Shown piece after piece: positions 11,735 through 23,419 of a stretch of DNA of 64,000 bases (positions are counted from its first letter, which is position 1; each line of letters starts with the position of its first letter). Below the pieces are notes generated by a model that worked only from the letters and a program-made list of their open reading frames with translations, did not search any database and had not been told where the DNA came from. The position numbers and the translations under genes are program-made. This stretch comes from Stenopsyche tienmushanensis (lineage: Eukaryota > Arthropoda > Insecta > Trichoptera > Stenopsychidae), in assembly GCA_008973525.1 (NCBI GenBank), contig WACJ01000526.1, positions 620,001-684,000 of the forward strand, in the 5' to 3' direction.

Positions 11735-11860
11735 TTTGCTCGTTGCCCGGTCGAGGGGTGCCATTGCTTTGGGGTAGACACCGGCTGGGGTTGTACCCCC
11801 AAAACGACACCACGAGAAAGTTCTCCTCCGGGACGACCGATAACTCAATAAGAAAGGATA
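11735..11860. other. Small GC-richer island
   Basis: This short balanced-composition stretch contains GGTTGTACCCCCAAAACG. A 71-codon plus-strand frame crosses it without recognisable content. Function is unknown. Confidence 0.25.
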
Positions 11861-12648
11861 ATGATCACTATTTACACGCTCATGGGATGAGCATATATTT
11901 TGCTATCCTCCCGGGTATTGTCAATTGATATTTTGTAATATATCAGCTTTTTCGAGAATTAATCCATTGAAGGCAAGGCTGAAAAATATTCATTCATCAA
12001 TCATCAAAAATAATAAAAATATCATCCGAAAAAAACATGAAATGATCTATAGTTTTTGCAAGAGTTTGATCTCTTATCTATTAAAATTTGTTAGGACTTT
12101 GTTAAGTAAAAATTAAGGTTAATTATGATTGTATTAGGTCATCCTGAAAGAATGCATTATTTTTCCACGCTATCGTTTGAGTTCAGTTTGTGAACCCAAG
12201 AAAAAACATATTTAACATTATATGTAATTAAAAGATGCCAATAAATCAGAACGACAATCAAATTTTAATGATATGCTGCGATCTTTAATTGAATCAGATA
12301 TTTATCAATTAATAAAATAATTATCAGATTCATTTAAAACGCAAATTATCATACTTCGGCCTTATATACTTAGCGCTCATTTCTATTATACGAATCATGA
12401 AACTAATATACGATTTACATATTTTTCTTAATATTCTCATTGTCCATTTTTACTAAAATCAAGCTCAACGATTAATCAATTTTCTTAAATATCCACAATA
12501 AAAATATTACGTCGATGTTCAACTTATAATGCTGGACATATAGTTAAACATATAGCGAAGTCTTTTGAACCAATCTATAATTGCGTCATTCGCTTCGACG
12601 ACTGCTCGCGTAGTGAACTAATCTCATTGTCTTACAACCCCTGTCCTT

Positions 12649-12720
12649 CTACAGGTCTTCCCTTACTTCTTGTTCCTCTTTTAAACGCCAGCATTCATCA
12701 TTTTTTACCATTTTATCAAA
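12649..12720 (-). CDS. Probable terminal exon of the acidic-protein gene
   Basis: On the minus strand, a CTATAG acceptor (AG at 12722-12721) is followed by 23 codons and a TAG stop. The peptide begins FDKMVKNDECWRLKEEQE and is charged and helix-prone. The acceptor phase is 0 and matches the phase-0 donor at the end of the exon at 15011-14373. The exon also has far better base balance than its surroundings. Joining the two gives a product of about 236 residues. The link is inferred from phase and composition only. Confidence 0.4.
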   Translation of the reverse strand, partial: FDKMVKNDECWRLKEEQEVREDL

Positions 12721-13129
12721 CTATAGATAACTAAATATTAATTTTGCTGTTTAAAATGTAAATAGCATAAATGAAACAATTCAATTAACATGGTACCTTA
12801 ACAAAAAGAATAAATTGTCACCTGATCTCAGTTTTTTTCAAATAAACGCTAGCTCGTATATCTAATACGCTATATAATCTTTCTCGTTATTAGTCATAGC
12901 TAACAGATCGGAATAAGCTTTAGAATTTCATTGCTTGTCAACTTATATCATGAATAGTTATAAATTCTTGTCCAAAAGCATCAAATCCATCGTAGCGTCA
13001 AAAAAGACCCACGATTGCAAAAGCTTTTCTTTGTTATTTGGGAATACTACATATCGTTATTACAAAATATAATTTTCAACGTTGAATATTACCTATCTAT
13101 ACTTATCGGGCAAAATTTTAATGCCAGTC

Positions 13130-14165
13130 ATAAAGCATCAGAGGCTTTAAACGAAAATATTCTATAAATTCATTTTTGACCACGTCGTTTGTTTTGTATT
13201 TTTTCCCATTCAAATAATGCTGCATAAATCTAAAAATATGAAAATCCGACGTAGTGATGTGAGGAGAAAATGTAGGATGTCAAATTGTCTTCCATCCAAG
13301 GTTTTTTATTTTTTTCCGCGTTATTTTCGCCGCATGGGGGCGAGGATTATCATGCTGTAAAAATACTTTTCTTCGATGGGCGAGAGAGGGTTGTTTATTT
13401 ATTTTTCCGTCACTAAACGGTCTAATTGTTCACAATAAAATATAGCATTTATCGTTTATCTAGGTTTAGTCTTTCAAAATGAATGATAACTCCGCAGTTC
13501 CCATCAAACAGACAAAATAATGTTTTTCTTATGAGGCTGAGCTACGGGGTTGGTTTCACTACCTGACCTTTCGATAACTATTGATTTTTAGGTCCATAAT
13601 TACAGTTAAAAACCCATTTCTCATCTCCAGTTAGTAAGTCGCGTAAAAATGGCGTTATGGGTTCCATTTTTAGAAGTTTTTCGCATGCGTTAATGCAATT
13701 GCCTAGATTCTCCTTTTTTAACAAGTGCGGCACCCATTTTCCTTGTCTCTAAACTTTCCCGATTTTTTAAAGTTTCTCTTGAACACTCGAACATGAATAA
13801 CCATGATTGGATTATTTTAGATTTCAGCAGTCAGAATGGTGGCATTCACCTTACGCTGTCTTCCACTTCCAGGGCTATTTTTTAAACCGAAATTGCGAAC
13901 ATTCAAAATATTGCTCAGTATATCACAAGTATTTTGAATGGCACGTGTTGCAGTCTATTTAAAACATTAAATTCCAAATAAATTCTTCACTCGGTGAAAA
14001 TTGATCCATTGTAAAGTGGGTTGTTAAATTTGAATTTTAAAAATCACAATTTATTCTTGATGAGTATAATCACCAAAAGAGTACAAAACGACTTGAAAGT
14101 GCAGAAGTGCAAATAATCCTCAAAAACGGCCAACCAATAAAACGATTACCGTGTCCGGTTCTACT
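13130..14165 (-). mobile_element. Mariner transposon, nearly full length but broken
   Basis: Reading down from 14165, the element starts AGTAGAACCGGACACGG and contains the same leader and transposase start as the copies at 11181 and 42880. Degraded catalytic regions follow. The middle part includes a stretch equivalent to YGRKNQW-type mariner sequence, and the end resembles the SPDxAPSD-FRFMQHYL region. Frameshifts and stops inactivate it. It lies wholly inside the inferred intron (14372-12721) of the acidic-protein gene, in the same orientation. Confidence 0.8.
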
Positions 14166-14372
14166 TATATAAATATTACGATCATCTTGTTCTCTATTCT
14201 CTCATAACTAAATAGCTCCTAAATCTAATCAAAAAGAATTCCAGCAATAAAGCATTTTAATAAAATAAAGTCTGTCTTTTTTTAATAATATAATTTTAAC
14301 ATAAACTATCTCTAATAAATATTCTAAATATAATAAATAAACAATAATATTGATTAGTCTAGAAAAACCTAC

Positions 14373-15011
14373 TTGTACCATGAATCCAGAAGTGCTTGCA
14401 ACGTTGTTTTCTTCATGGACATCTTGTGCCATCGAGCTTATAGATGAATCATGTTTTATTGATGTCAGTGAATTCACAGTTTCCGAAAAACACGGTGTGT
14501 CGTCGTTTTCATCGTGTTGCATTTCCATGATCATATTTTCTATGATTTCCCAATCGTCATTATCTGCAGTTTCAGAATGTAAGGATTTTTTCCCATCGGT
14601 ATAACATGTTTCCAGAAATTCTTCCGAATTAAATGGAGCTTCCCATTCCGATGGCAGCTTTGAAGTAGTATCTGCATCTGCCATATCATCAGATTTTGGT
14701 TCGTCTACTTCACTCTTAATCAATATCGTGTGAGAAATTCTTTTCCATTTCGGTTTTCTTTCGATAACATTACGTTCCAAGCTGCTGAAATTGTAGTACA
14801 GCCTGAATAAAGCCGGAATATCAAGTTTCATTCGATCTGCATTGAATTTTTTACTTCGTGTTATTATTTGATAATCTGAATCATCACTTTCACTCGAGTC
14901 TATGACGAATTTCTTCCTTTTCCGTAAACCGACCGCCTTGATTACACCATCGTCGATTGTCTTCTGACAATCAATATCACTGTCACTAGAATCGCTATAA
15001 ACTGACATCAT
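14373..15011 (-). CDS. Acidic, probably nuclear protein of unknown function (first coding exon)
   Basis: A 213-codon minus-strand exon starts with tandem methionines at 15011/15008. Its N terminus has Ser/Asp clusters (SDSSDSDID at about residues 7-15, DSSESDDSD at about 38-46) that look like CK2 sites. Between and after them are basic patches (LRKRKKF, RKPKWKR) that could be nuclear localisation signals. The C-terminal half is Glu/Asp-rich, with DNDDWEIIENMIMEMQ. The exon ends at CAA followed by GTAGGT, a good donor; reading on without splicing gives an AT-rich hydrophobic tail that looks intronic. A phase-matched terminal exon lies at 12720-12649. No enzymatic domain is visible and I do not recognise the family. 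A mariner has inserted in the intron. The start could instead belong to a longer protein if upstream exons exist. Confidence 0.55.
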
Positions 15012-15105
15012 TCCTTCTTGTGTTTCACGTATTATTAAGATTCAGCTCCTTAATTTTGCTTCCGTATAACTGCACAAAGACATCTGGCAGAATGACTTAT
15101 GGCAA

Positions 15106-15414
15106 CTAAGAGCGATTTCCAGCGCTATAGCTAAATATTGACCAACTATTTTTAGTTTCTGCAAGGAGTAGGAAGTTAATCGTTTGCTTTTCAACTACAC
15201 ATATTTCCGAAAAATGTTCATTAAAAGTAAAAGTGCTTTCAACTTTCCGATCTTCTGAGAGCACGGGAAATGTAAATCTGGTTTCCGGCAAACCGCAAAG
15301 GTGAACGGAAGTCTTTGATTCACAACTCATCGCGATGAGTATAAAAAAAGGAGTAGACTCTTTATGGGGACATGATAGAATAATATTCTCGCAATTTCCT
15401 TCTCCCAGTAGCAA
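15106..15414 (-). CDS. Open exon-like segment of unidentified protein
   Basis: About 100 codons are open on the minus strand, ending in TAG at 15106. Composition is coding-like, alternating hydrophobic and polar residues in a beta-strand-like way (for example ICVVEKQTINFLLLAE). The first in-frame ATG is at 15330. An upstream stop lies just beyond 15414, and an AG acceptor near the start is possible. It ends only about 95 bases upstream of the acidic-protein start, in a different frame. The two could be neighbouring genes, exons of one gene with an unrecognised junction, or one real and one spurious. I cannot assign a family. Confidence 0.35.
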   Translation of the reverse strand: MLLGEGNCENIILSCPHKESTPFFILIAMSCESKTSVHLCGLPETRFTFPVLSEDRKVESTFTFNEHFSEICVVEKQTINFLLLAETKNSWSIFSYSAGNRS

Positions 15415-15419
15415 AATAT

Positions 15420-15945
15420 ATGGTCAATTATGCGAAATGTATAATATGTATTCCATTTTTGGAATAAACTTTAGCTGAAATTAATTGATACATATTTCTT
15501 GCGTTATTTTTTTTTAATATATCAAATTCTTATTAGCTTTGAAATATATTTCAGACAAAAATTATGCTGAAATGTATATTCTGTACATAGTCATGTAATA
15601 AAAAGGTATTAAATTTGCATTGTTTCCCTTCGCATCTTAGTCATACGGCAAACTTAGCTTCAGGAATAAATCGTTTCCAATGGTATTACTACGAATGTTC
15701 TAAACTTCAACTATTTGTTAATCGATAAATTTAGCATTTGAATTTATAACAATGGATTTAATGGCTTAACCGGTTGTTGAGGAATCCCACATATGCTGCG
15801 AACTGATTCGATGTTGGACCTAAATGTAATCGATGTTTTAAAAAAAATTATGCAAAAAGTATTGAATATGAAATGTTGATTTTTAGTGTGTTCACTAGGC
15901 TCTCTTTATTGAAAATAAAAATGTTTTATAAAGTTTGACAATTTG
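15420..15945. other. AT-rich intergenic DNA
   Basis: No feature is supportable. Confidence 0.4.
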
Positions 15946-15946
15946 T

Positions 15947-16132
15947 ACCCGTAGGTAGTCCCGCGTTAAGCGGTTGGAATCGTAACTCGATCATCTCGGG
16001 TTCGAATCCCACAGGAGATGTGGCTGGCAACCACATTTTTAAAAACATATATATGCCATGAAAAACCATGTCAGAATGGTTGGTAATGGTCCCATAAAAG
16101 GGATCGATAATAGCCACCTCAAAAAAAAACCT
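15947..16132 (+). repeat. tRNA-derived SINE
   Basis: A perfect Pol III B box (GGTTCGAATCC, 15999-16009) lies about 40 bases after an A-box-like GCGTTAAGCGGTTGG. A tRNA-unrelated body of about 110 bp follows, ending in an A-rich tail at 16122-16131. It does not fold as a complete tRNA from what I can read, so a SINE is the better call than a tRNA gene. Confidence 0.6.
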
Positions 16133-16465
16133 ATTTTGTTACTAAAACTTAAGTTTACTTACTGATTGTTTATGTTTGCGCGAAGAAATGAATGGATATT
16201 GTGTGCTATTAGCAGTGCTAAGTTTCATTCATTGATATACAAGATTGACGCTGCGTGGTCCTGAGAGAAAAGTGGATTTGTATGGACGATAAGCAGTGCA
16301 CATACGAATATAGAATCTATGTTTACGTCATTTTAAAATTAACTCACCAATCAAAGGGTTAAGCATACTTTTTACTACCATCAATTTTCTAGATATTCTC
16401 TATGCAATGCTTTGTTGACCGATCTAGAAAAAGAAATTTTATTGTACTCTCGAATGCATATAGGG

Positions 16466-16610
16466 CAGCGGTTCTTAAACAGGGGTCCGTCATATAGACC
16501 GCACCCATCCCATTAAGTGGAAATTATTTACAGAAAACATTATAATAAGATCTATTATAACCAATATTTTACCGAGAAATGTTTGTATGAGTTTAATGTA
16601 CAAGATCTTT
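16466..16610. mobile_element. Second copy of the hAT MITE, truncated
   Basis: It begins CAGCGGTTCTTAAACAGGGG, the same terminus as the element at 7216. Its interior (16520-16595) matches the reverse complement of 7320-7390. The other end and a target duplication are not recognisable, so the copy is truncated or badly decayed. Confidence 0.65.
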
Positions 16611-16619
16611 CAATAGGGA

Positions 16620-18235
16620 CGCTCAAAATGTATTACTTTAGATTAAGTCGAATACCGACAACGTGTGGTTCCAACAGAACACGATGTACATTCTGCACGA
16701 GCGATTTGAGGGCGTCGTTCAATTGACTCGTTTTTTTATTACTTTCTTAAAATAAGGGATTTATTTTCACGAAAAAAGGCAAAAACTTATTCACACACCC
16801 AATACATTTACTGAAACAAGATATTATCGCACGCAAACAAAGCCTTTATCCTGTAGATTGACATCGTTTATTTGTCGAACAAAATCCTTTTCCAATCCCT
16901 CTTGTTGCAGGTGCACCATAGGCGCAATTGCAGGTGCATTTGCATTAATATTTCAAATCAATCCAACAAACATACGATTAAATAGGTAATAAAAGTGTAT
17001 CTTTGATATTTTTATGTTAAATTGTATTATTTTGGCGGATAAATCTTTCAAGTCCACTCAATTTAATTTCCGAAAAAAATAAATACTACACCGACTGCAG
17101 ATTTTTTCGAAGTTATAAAAAACATGATAGGAAACCAAGTTATTTTACTTTAGAAATACCCATCATCTTTTTCAACAAATTGATTTTCCCAATTTTTTCT
17201 ATTTTTCAAAATACTTAAATGGTTGCATTTATATGTCCGGCTTTTTAATTCATAAAACACAAAGTGTAGTGTTTCAGAGTTCTAATAAGCCTTTATAGTT
17301 ATTCGGCTTAACTAAAATTATTGACTTTACTTTTGTAGAATTGTATTTATAATTTAAGCTAAGAAAACTTTGTGAACTATTGCAGTAAGCTAGTGTTTGA
17401 TGAGCATGCTCTTAATAACATCATATCCTCTCATATCAATCATCAAAATTATTTTAACGACTATAATTTATAGCACTATATTGTCTTCATTGGGACAAAA
17501 GCAATCATTCATAGTACACTTAACTAAAAATCATAATTTGTCTACTCTCAAACGCACATGATGCATGCCGATTAAATTATTCTAATGTGATAGGTCCACC
17601 TGCATCATTTCTTTTGTGGACGTAATTACATTTATGGAGAGTGCATCTTATCTATCTTATCGTGATTCGCAATTGATTTCATTCAATTTATTCAGTGAAT
17701 ATCATCATGATTACAAATTTTAATATTTTTAATAAGGTTATTTTTTTGTTATTTAATAACACGAGTCGATGGTCGAAGTATTCGCATGCCAGAATTTGCA
17801 TATGTTGTTTGATGAACGCGGATGCAGTTAGCTCCCGGCTAAAAGCAATATTTTCAAAGAATAATTTTGTAACACGGTTCCTTGTTAATTGATCATTAAA
17901 ATGTAATAAGTTGGACTACGTAATGATTGAAAAAACCCTACGAATATGAGTTCAGCACAACTGATTATGGACCACTTTCCGATAGCTCCTTTAATGTAAG
18001 AAGACTTATTCAAATAATGATTTTCATGTAGATATTTACAATTGTCCATGATGATTTATCAGTGAGTGGTGAAATTATTCTTCTATTTCTTCTATAATTT
18101 CAAAGTGATATGAATAAATGTTAATACCCCATAACTTAATTATACCATATAACCATAGCCTAAATATTAAACCAGCTGAAACTTAACAAGATGTTTATAC
18201 AACTATTAATCTTAAAATAAGAAAATAAATATATG
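16620..18235. other. AT-rich intergenic DNA
   Basis: Only short, compositionally random open frames are present (for example 17695-17892). Confidence 0.4.
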
Positions 18236-18239
18236 TGAT

Positions 18240-19450
18240 TTAATGGGTGTTTCAGCATGGGGTACGTCCCATTCATTTAGAAATTGGCAAAAGTCATCTC
18301 ATCGCCCAAGTCAGGCAAAGACACCAGTAAACTACCCGAAAATATTCGAAAAATATATTATAAATAGACTGAATGTATCTATGACTCAGTATAAATATTA
18401 TTAATGATGAGCAATTCGGTTTTCGTAGAAATCATTCTACGGCCCAACAGTTGACCAGACTGATCGAACATGTTTCTAGAAACATTAACATGAAGAAAAA
18501 TACCGGTATGGGACTACTCGACATCGAAAAGACATTCGATACTGTCTGGCACCGCGGTCTAATCCATAAAATGATATCCCTAAATAACGATTCGTTACTG
18601 ATGTATTTTTTTCGCAGTTTACATTTTAACAAAGGATCGATTTTATTGTCGGAATTATTGAATTGATTAATCAGTCGAGAGTGTTAAATTACATGCTTAC
18701 ATTTTTAAATTCTATTAAAATGATCCAATCCTACTTGTGCAATAAATCATTTTCGCTAATCTTAAAAAGAGCAACGTCAACTCCCAAATCTATTTCAACG
18801 GGATTTCCTCAGCGCAGTATTTTAGGACTTCGTCTATTCAATATATGTGTATGCAATCTACCAGCACCATCCTCATCAATCGTAGCACTTTACGCCGACG
18901 ACACGGAATATTTTATCAGCTCTCAGAGTATAAAGTTAATTATTGGAAGTCTCCAACGATTGCTAAAGCAGCATTTAAATATTATATTTCGATTGCTAAA
19001 AACTTTAAAAAAATAAAGAAAAAACCGAAGCTATCGTGTTTTCCGCGAAACATCAACATCGTCAAATTGATCTATTAGTTGTTGGGTCCAGCTCCATCAA
19101 ATGGTAACCCAAAGTAAAATACTTGGGGGTGACTTTGGACAGAAGACTGAAGTGGGGAGCGCAGGTGTCAGGGGCTCGAGTCTGCGGATTGACAGCTATA
19201 GGGGCTACTGAGAAAGGGCGCTGAACGGGCGCTGCATTCCATTTTTCGTCAATGCAGTGCTCTTTCGGTCTCCAATACATTATTAATATACAAAACATTG
19301 ATTCGACCAAATTCACATACGCCTCTCTCGTCTGAAATAACAAAAGCAACACCAACTTTTACAAACTCCAAGTCGTACAAAACAAAGCTGTAAAAATTAC
19401 ACTCAACACTTTCCATACACTAATCTTAAAAGTATACAATACAAAAATTA
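18240..19450 (+). pseudogene. Jockey-like non-LTR retrotransposon, reverse-transcriptase relic
   Basis: Shifting plus-strand frames give ordered RT motifs: a [20 protein letters not shown] block (about 18413-18470), a [14 protein letters not shown] block (about 18510-18555), GFPQRSILG (about 18800) and the catalytic ALYADDTEYF (about 18885-18915). A KVKYLGVTLD thumb-region block follows near 19115. This order is diagnostic of jockey-type LINE reverse transcriptases. Several stops and frameshifts, and no endonuclease domain or intact 5' part, make it a dead 5'-truncated copy. Confidence 0.85.
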
Positions 19451-19459
19451 ATCTTCCGT

Positions 19460-19855
19460 TTACAAAAGAATATTTTCATAAGCTACGTGCATGTGTGCCA
19501 AAACACACGTTATTATAGTGAAGAGTCATGAGAAAAACATTGAAATTGAATCGTTGAAAAACACTGATCCGGAATAATTGCGAAATTTAGGTCATTGTTA
19601 TAATATTATTAGTTTTAAGCGAAATCATAATAATGAGTCCAAGATCTGAACCACTACTTCTTTCTAAAAATAAAATTAGTTTAATTTTAAGCTTCAAAAG
19701 CCGCATGCTTACATTGTTTTACCTCAATGTGAATCTTGAAGACAAAGCACAATCTGAATAGCTTAAATTAGCATATGCAAACGCACAAGCGAATATGCAT
19801 TCATACAAATAGTTTGATGCGAAAAAAGGGTATTCTGTAAAGTAAATGATTGTTA
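19460..19855. other. AT-rich intergenic DNA
   Basis: Nothing recognisable was found. Confidence 0.4.
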
Positions 19856-19859
19856 TGAG

Positions 19860-20130
19860 GTCATTTGAGAATATTCACGGGGGCGTTATAAATCTTGGCC
19901 AGCACAATGTGGCGCGGAGTGATTTAGTGGAGTGCCCTCCCCGAAGCACGCGCCCCCGGGCCCCGGGCGGATACCCCGGCTTCTTTTTATTATCTCCACG
20001 CCGCTTATTGCCCATATAACCGTGCTTTTTGCCATATCTTTGATGACAAATGCAACCAAAAATAAGCACCACGGTTGTCAATGCTTTATGTTATTTATAA
20101 GAGCCCATTCCGGTGTCTGTATAATAAAAT
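19860..20130. other. GC-rich island with CCCCGGGC core
   Basis: The core at 19935-19985 is extremely GC-rich for this region and is flanked by more ordinary but still balanced sequence. Short open frames on both strands look incidental. The patch resembles the other isolated islands (31.0, 33.5 and 35.9 kb) and may be a cis-regulatory module. Confidence 0.35.
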
Positions 20131-20577
20131 ATTCCCCTGGTACATATCCCTCTTAGTGTCGGACGACATAGCGCCTTACTATTAGCATCGAGAGAGAACT
20201 CTGTCCTAAAAAATCTTTATAGAACATTATATAAAACTCTTATTTAATGGATAAGCTTATACTGAAGGAATCATATAATGCTCAATTGCGACATATAGCT
20301 GACATCTAAATGCCGTCGTGCGGAGCTTGTTAGAAAGATCTTAACTAGTATCATCGACAGAATAGAAAATTAAGTGTGGGTGAAAAAAGGCGTTCATATA
20401 AGTTCAAGATAAGTCGGTCAGTGACTTGATGATACTTTTGGTATTTACTATTTTAACGATTTGACATTATTTTTCGAGGGCGGACAAAAAAAGGATTTTA
20501 GCGGCCCGGAATGGATATGTGACTACAGTATGATTAAGATGATAATAATAACTGATAATAAATATTATAATAATATA

Positions 20578-20668
20578 TATCATCATCATCATAGTGCAGC
20601 CACAAACAATCAACTGCAGGATTTTTTCAATATCCATTCACAGGAAGAGATCAAATCCGCTCTTTGAC
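20578..20668 (+). repeat. Dispersed ATCATCATCATAGTGCAGCC repeat, copy 1
   Basis: It is related to 62622-62745 (same strand) and 38440-38560 (opposite strand). All share the CAT-repeat start, the AGTGCAGCCAC block and the TTCAATATCCATTCA block. Family unknown. Confidence 0.65.
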
Positions 20669-20744
20669 GACGTCTCGATAGGGAGTGTAGGGATTTTGTA
20701 AAGTTGTGCAGTTTTCCTCGGAAAACAGTGAAAAACTACTCAAA

Positions 20745-20922
20745 ACAACCTTGTTGATTTTACTGGAAAGGTCTTTCCGAAATGCAAAGAGAGCGTTTGG
20801 CACATGGACCTTATTTTACAAGACAGAGGTACCCACAAAAGAAATCCTAATTAAAGGAATAAGCGCCGCCTTTGCAAAAATTAAAGAGGAAATGCTACTT
20901 CAGACAACTACAGTTGAAATTT
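20745..20922 (+). pseudogene. Mariner/IS630-type transposase C-terminal remnant
   Basis: A plus-strand frame reads FGTWTLFYKTEVPTKEILIK followed by a RISAAF-like stretch. This matches the usual end of insect Tc1/mariner-superfamily transposases after the final catalytic acid (a 'W-G-x-LK-x-x-VY-x-x-P-x-x-x-EEL' pattern, written from general knowledge). A related piece is at 38650-38890 on the minus strand. Confidence 0.5.
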
Positions 20923-20924
20923 AA

Positions 20925-22110
20925 AAAAAGGTGTCTTGCGTGTATACAAAGCAGAGGTGGCCAATTTGAACAAATTATATAAATACATTTAATAAAAACA
21001 TCTAAAGCATAAAAAGTATTTTCTCGACCCTGACCCTGGCAAACTGGTACCTCTCAAAATTTAACGACTTTTTGAATGATTTGTATGGCATGCAGCATAT
21101 TGTTGAAAAGGGTATAAACTAGAGAACATTTTAAAACTAAACTAAGTTCAAAATAGTTTATTGTTTAAAGAGTTTAGAAGATGAAATTTCTCGTTCGTTT
21201 GCACATTTTATGTGAAGCTCAGAAGTAATTTTCTTTAAACTAATTGCATAAAATAATGATTTTTTTAATATCAAAAATATATTGCATAATACAAAAATAC
21301 GTGCTATTACGACTACATATTAAAAAGTTATGATGATTTAAGGTTGAAATTTTGAGTATTTCTTCAAAATGTTGAAAAAAAATCATTTTCGACAACCTTG
21401 ATACTTAGGATACAGGGTCTTTGTGTGAAATCTAACAAAAAATCTCTAAATCAATCTTTGACTAAGCGATAGTTCGCTGTTATAAGCTTAAATACGGTTT
21501 AAAAGAGAAAATTGATTCCTCCAAAATTTGCTAATGATTTTCAACTAATATCATTTGTATGATTCTCAACAAATGTTGGAATACAATTATCATGTCAGTC
21601 TAAAATAATTTCTAAATTTCATTCCTACTTTTTTTGTTTTATTTATCTCAAACCTTATTAAGTACGTAAAATTGGTTCAGCATTATTTACTTATGTTCAG
21701 TTTTTTCGGTTGGCACTAAAAGGGACATGTATTTTATGCTGTCTTCTTTTGGTGTAAACTAATTAAAATCAAAATGCCCATAATTACTTTTACACTTTTA
21801 AGTACCCTCTGTCCTAAAATTATTTCAATTTAATATATTTAACATGGATATAAAGTGAAGATTTATTCTTTGTTCACTCAGTAAGTTCGTAGGATTTTTT
21901 TTCACTTAAAACGTTTTTCTGCTACTTTTTAGGACGTTTTTTCGCAATTCCTTCAAAAAAAAATTCTACGAATTTATTGAGTGATGTATTAAATCCATTT
22001 CACATTTGTTGAGAATCAATCCATAAATCATCATCCGATCAAAGAGTATTGCTTAATTTTAATGCTTTTAATTTCATCGTCAGCTTGATCATCTTTTCTA
22101 GTTATGTAGA
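20925..22110. other. AT-rich intergenic DNA
   Basis: No gene, RNA or complete element was recognised. Confidence 0.4.
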
Positions 22111-22118
22111 ACAGTCAG

Positions 22119-22887
22119 TTCTCGACTTACGATCATTCAAACTTACGAAGCTAAAAGCATGCCCGGATTTAAAGTATTCAATGACCGTTTGACCTCTTTA
22201 TTGAGTGGAAATGTGGCCGGATTTAAATTGAAGCCACTTTTGATTTATATAATAACTAGCGAGTAACTTGCATCTGTTGCAATGCCATAAGCACATAGTC
22301 ATTATTATAAAATAAATGCAGTAGTGCAGTTACGTGGTTTATTGCTTGAGGCCACGTGTAGCGCGGGTTAAAGAGTTAGGATTCAAAAGCATGTGCGCAC
22401 TTTCACCTCGAAGACCGACTGTCTCCTTTTCTTCCGTGAGCGGAGCTCAACTACCGTATTGTATTATTTTAAAAATATTTATGGATTTGCGCACAACAAC
22501 TCCCCAAAGTTTCATTGTAATCGGATAAATAGTATAGGGACGTATACGGGACAAACGGATCACAGATCAAAAACATTCATTTTTAAAAACATATTGATTT
22601 CTAAAATCTTTCAAGCAATTAAAATCATCTCGGATGGATAGTCAAACGTAACAACATGATGTATTTAAAGTATGTAGAACCAATTATTAAAACAAGGCTG
22701 CAAATTTTAGCCAAATCTGAAATGGAATCCAACAGCAACTCAGACACCGATAGATCTATAATAAAATTTATAAAGAATGATACAGCAAACTATTCATTTC
22801 ATACGATTTTATTCTATGAAATTCGACTCACGTCCATTCCGACTTACGTCCAAGGTGGCGGAATGGAACCCCGCCGTAAGTCGAGAA
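22119..22887. mobile_element. Non-autonomous TIR element (Tigger-like termini)
   Basis: The left end TTCTCGACTTACG (22119-22131) is mirrored exactly by CGTAAGTCGAGAA (22875-22887), with a second ACTTACG echo just inside each end. The roughly 770 bp interior has two short plus-strand frames without a recognisable transposase. The 3' half of the GC-richer interior (22345-22560) includes a TTTCATTGTAATCGGATAAA motif common in insect repeats. Confidence 0.6.
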
Positions 22888-22889
22888 AT

Positions 22890-23020
22890 TAGACTCATAG
22901 ACTCTTAATATAAAGGTTCAGATTTAAAATCAGAATGTGGAAAAATCACTATATAAATCAATTTGAAATATTGGAGATAAATTCCATTAATCGTCTCGAT
23001 ACAGCCTTAACTTGAATTAA
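22890..23020 (+). repeat. tRNA-derived SINE family B, decayed copy
   Basis: It shares TAGACTCTTAATATAAAGGTT, the B-box region and a CAGAATGTGGAA block with the better copy at 36391-36540. It starts three bases after the end of the TIR element. Confidence 0.55.
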
Positions 23021-23041
23021 TGGTTCTAAAAAGACGATCAA

Positions 23042-23157
23042 CCCTTTGCACTCGAAAGGTGACTCTCTAGGACTAAGTTAGGAGTAAGAAATTCGTCAAA
23101 AGTGCTGCGAAACGTCTCGAGTTGTTGGTTCGCCGCAAAGGTCTCGAGTGCAAAGAG
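23042..23157. mobile_element. Short piggyBac-type MITE (116 bp)
   Basis: The inverted ends CCCTTTGCACTCGA and (reverse complement) CTCTTTGCACTCGA are flanked by TCAA on the left and TTAA on the right, consistent with a TTAA target site with one mutation. There is no coding content. Confidence 0.65.
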
Positions 23158-23419
23158 TTAATAAAGTTAAGCATGATCGCCTATGAGTGGCCGATTTGTG
23201 GTATTAATTAAAATATTATCTAAAATTAATTACAATGTTGTAACTTATTTAGAGATCCTTTCGTACGCAAAATTTCTATCCAAATTATCATTTAACCCTT
23301 TTTCCCTAGAAAAGTCTTTTTTGCATATTCATCTTTCGATCATCTGCGGTTTCTCACTAAAGCGTATTTATTGTGGCTGTGCATTTTTCACCACTGTGAT
23401 TATCATCTCGCCCAAATAA

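Noticed and set aside
14229..14372. C-terminal 47 codons of the unspliced acidic-protein frame
   Set aside because: They follow a strong GTAGGT donor and turn abruptly into AT-rich, Ile/Leu/Tyr-rich sequence, as expected for intron read-through.
15960..16030. Possible tRNA gene
   Set aside because: The B box is perfect but the acceptor stem and cloverleaf cannot be completed, and a SINE-like body with an A-rich tail follows.
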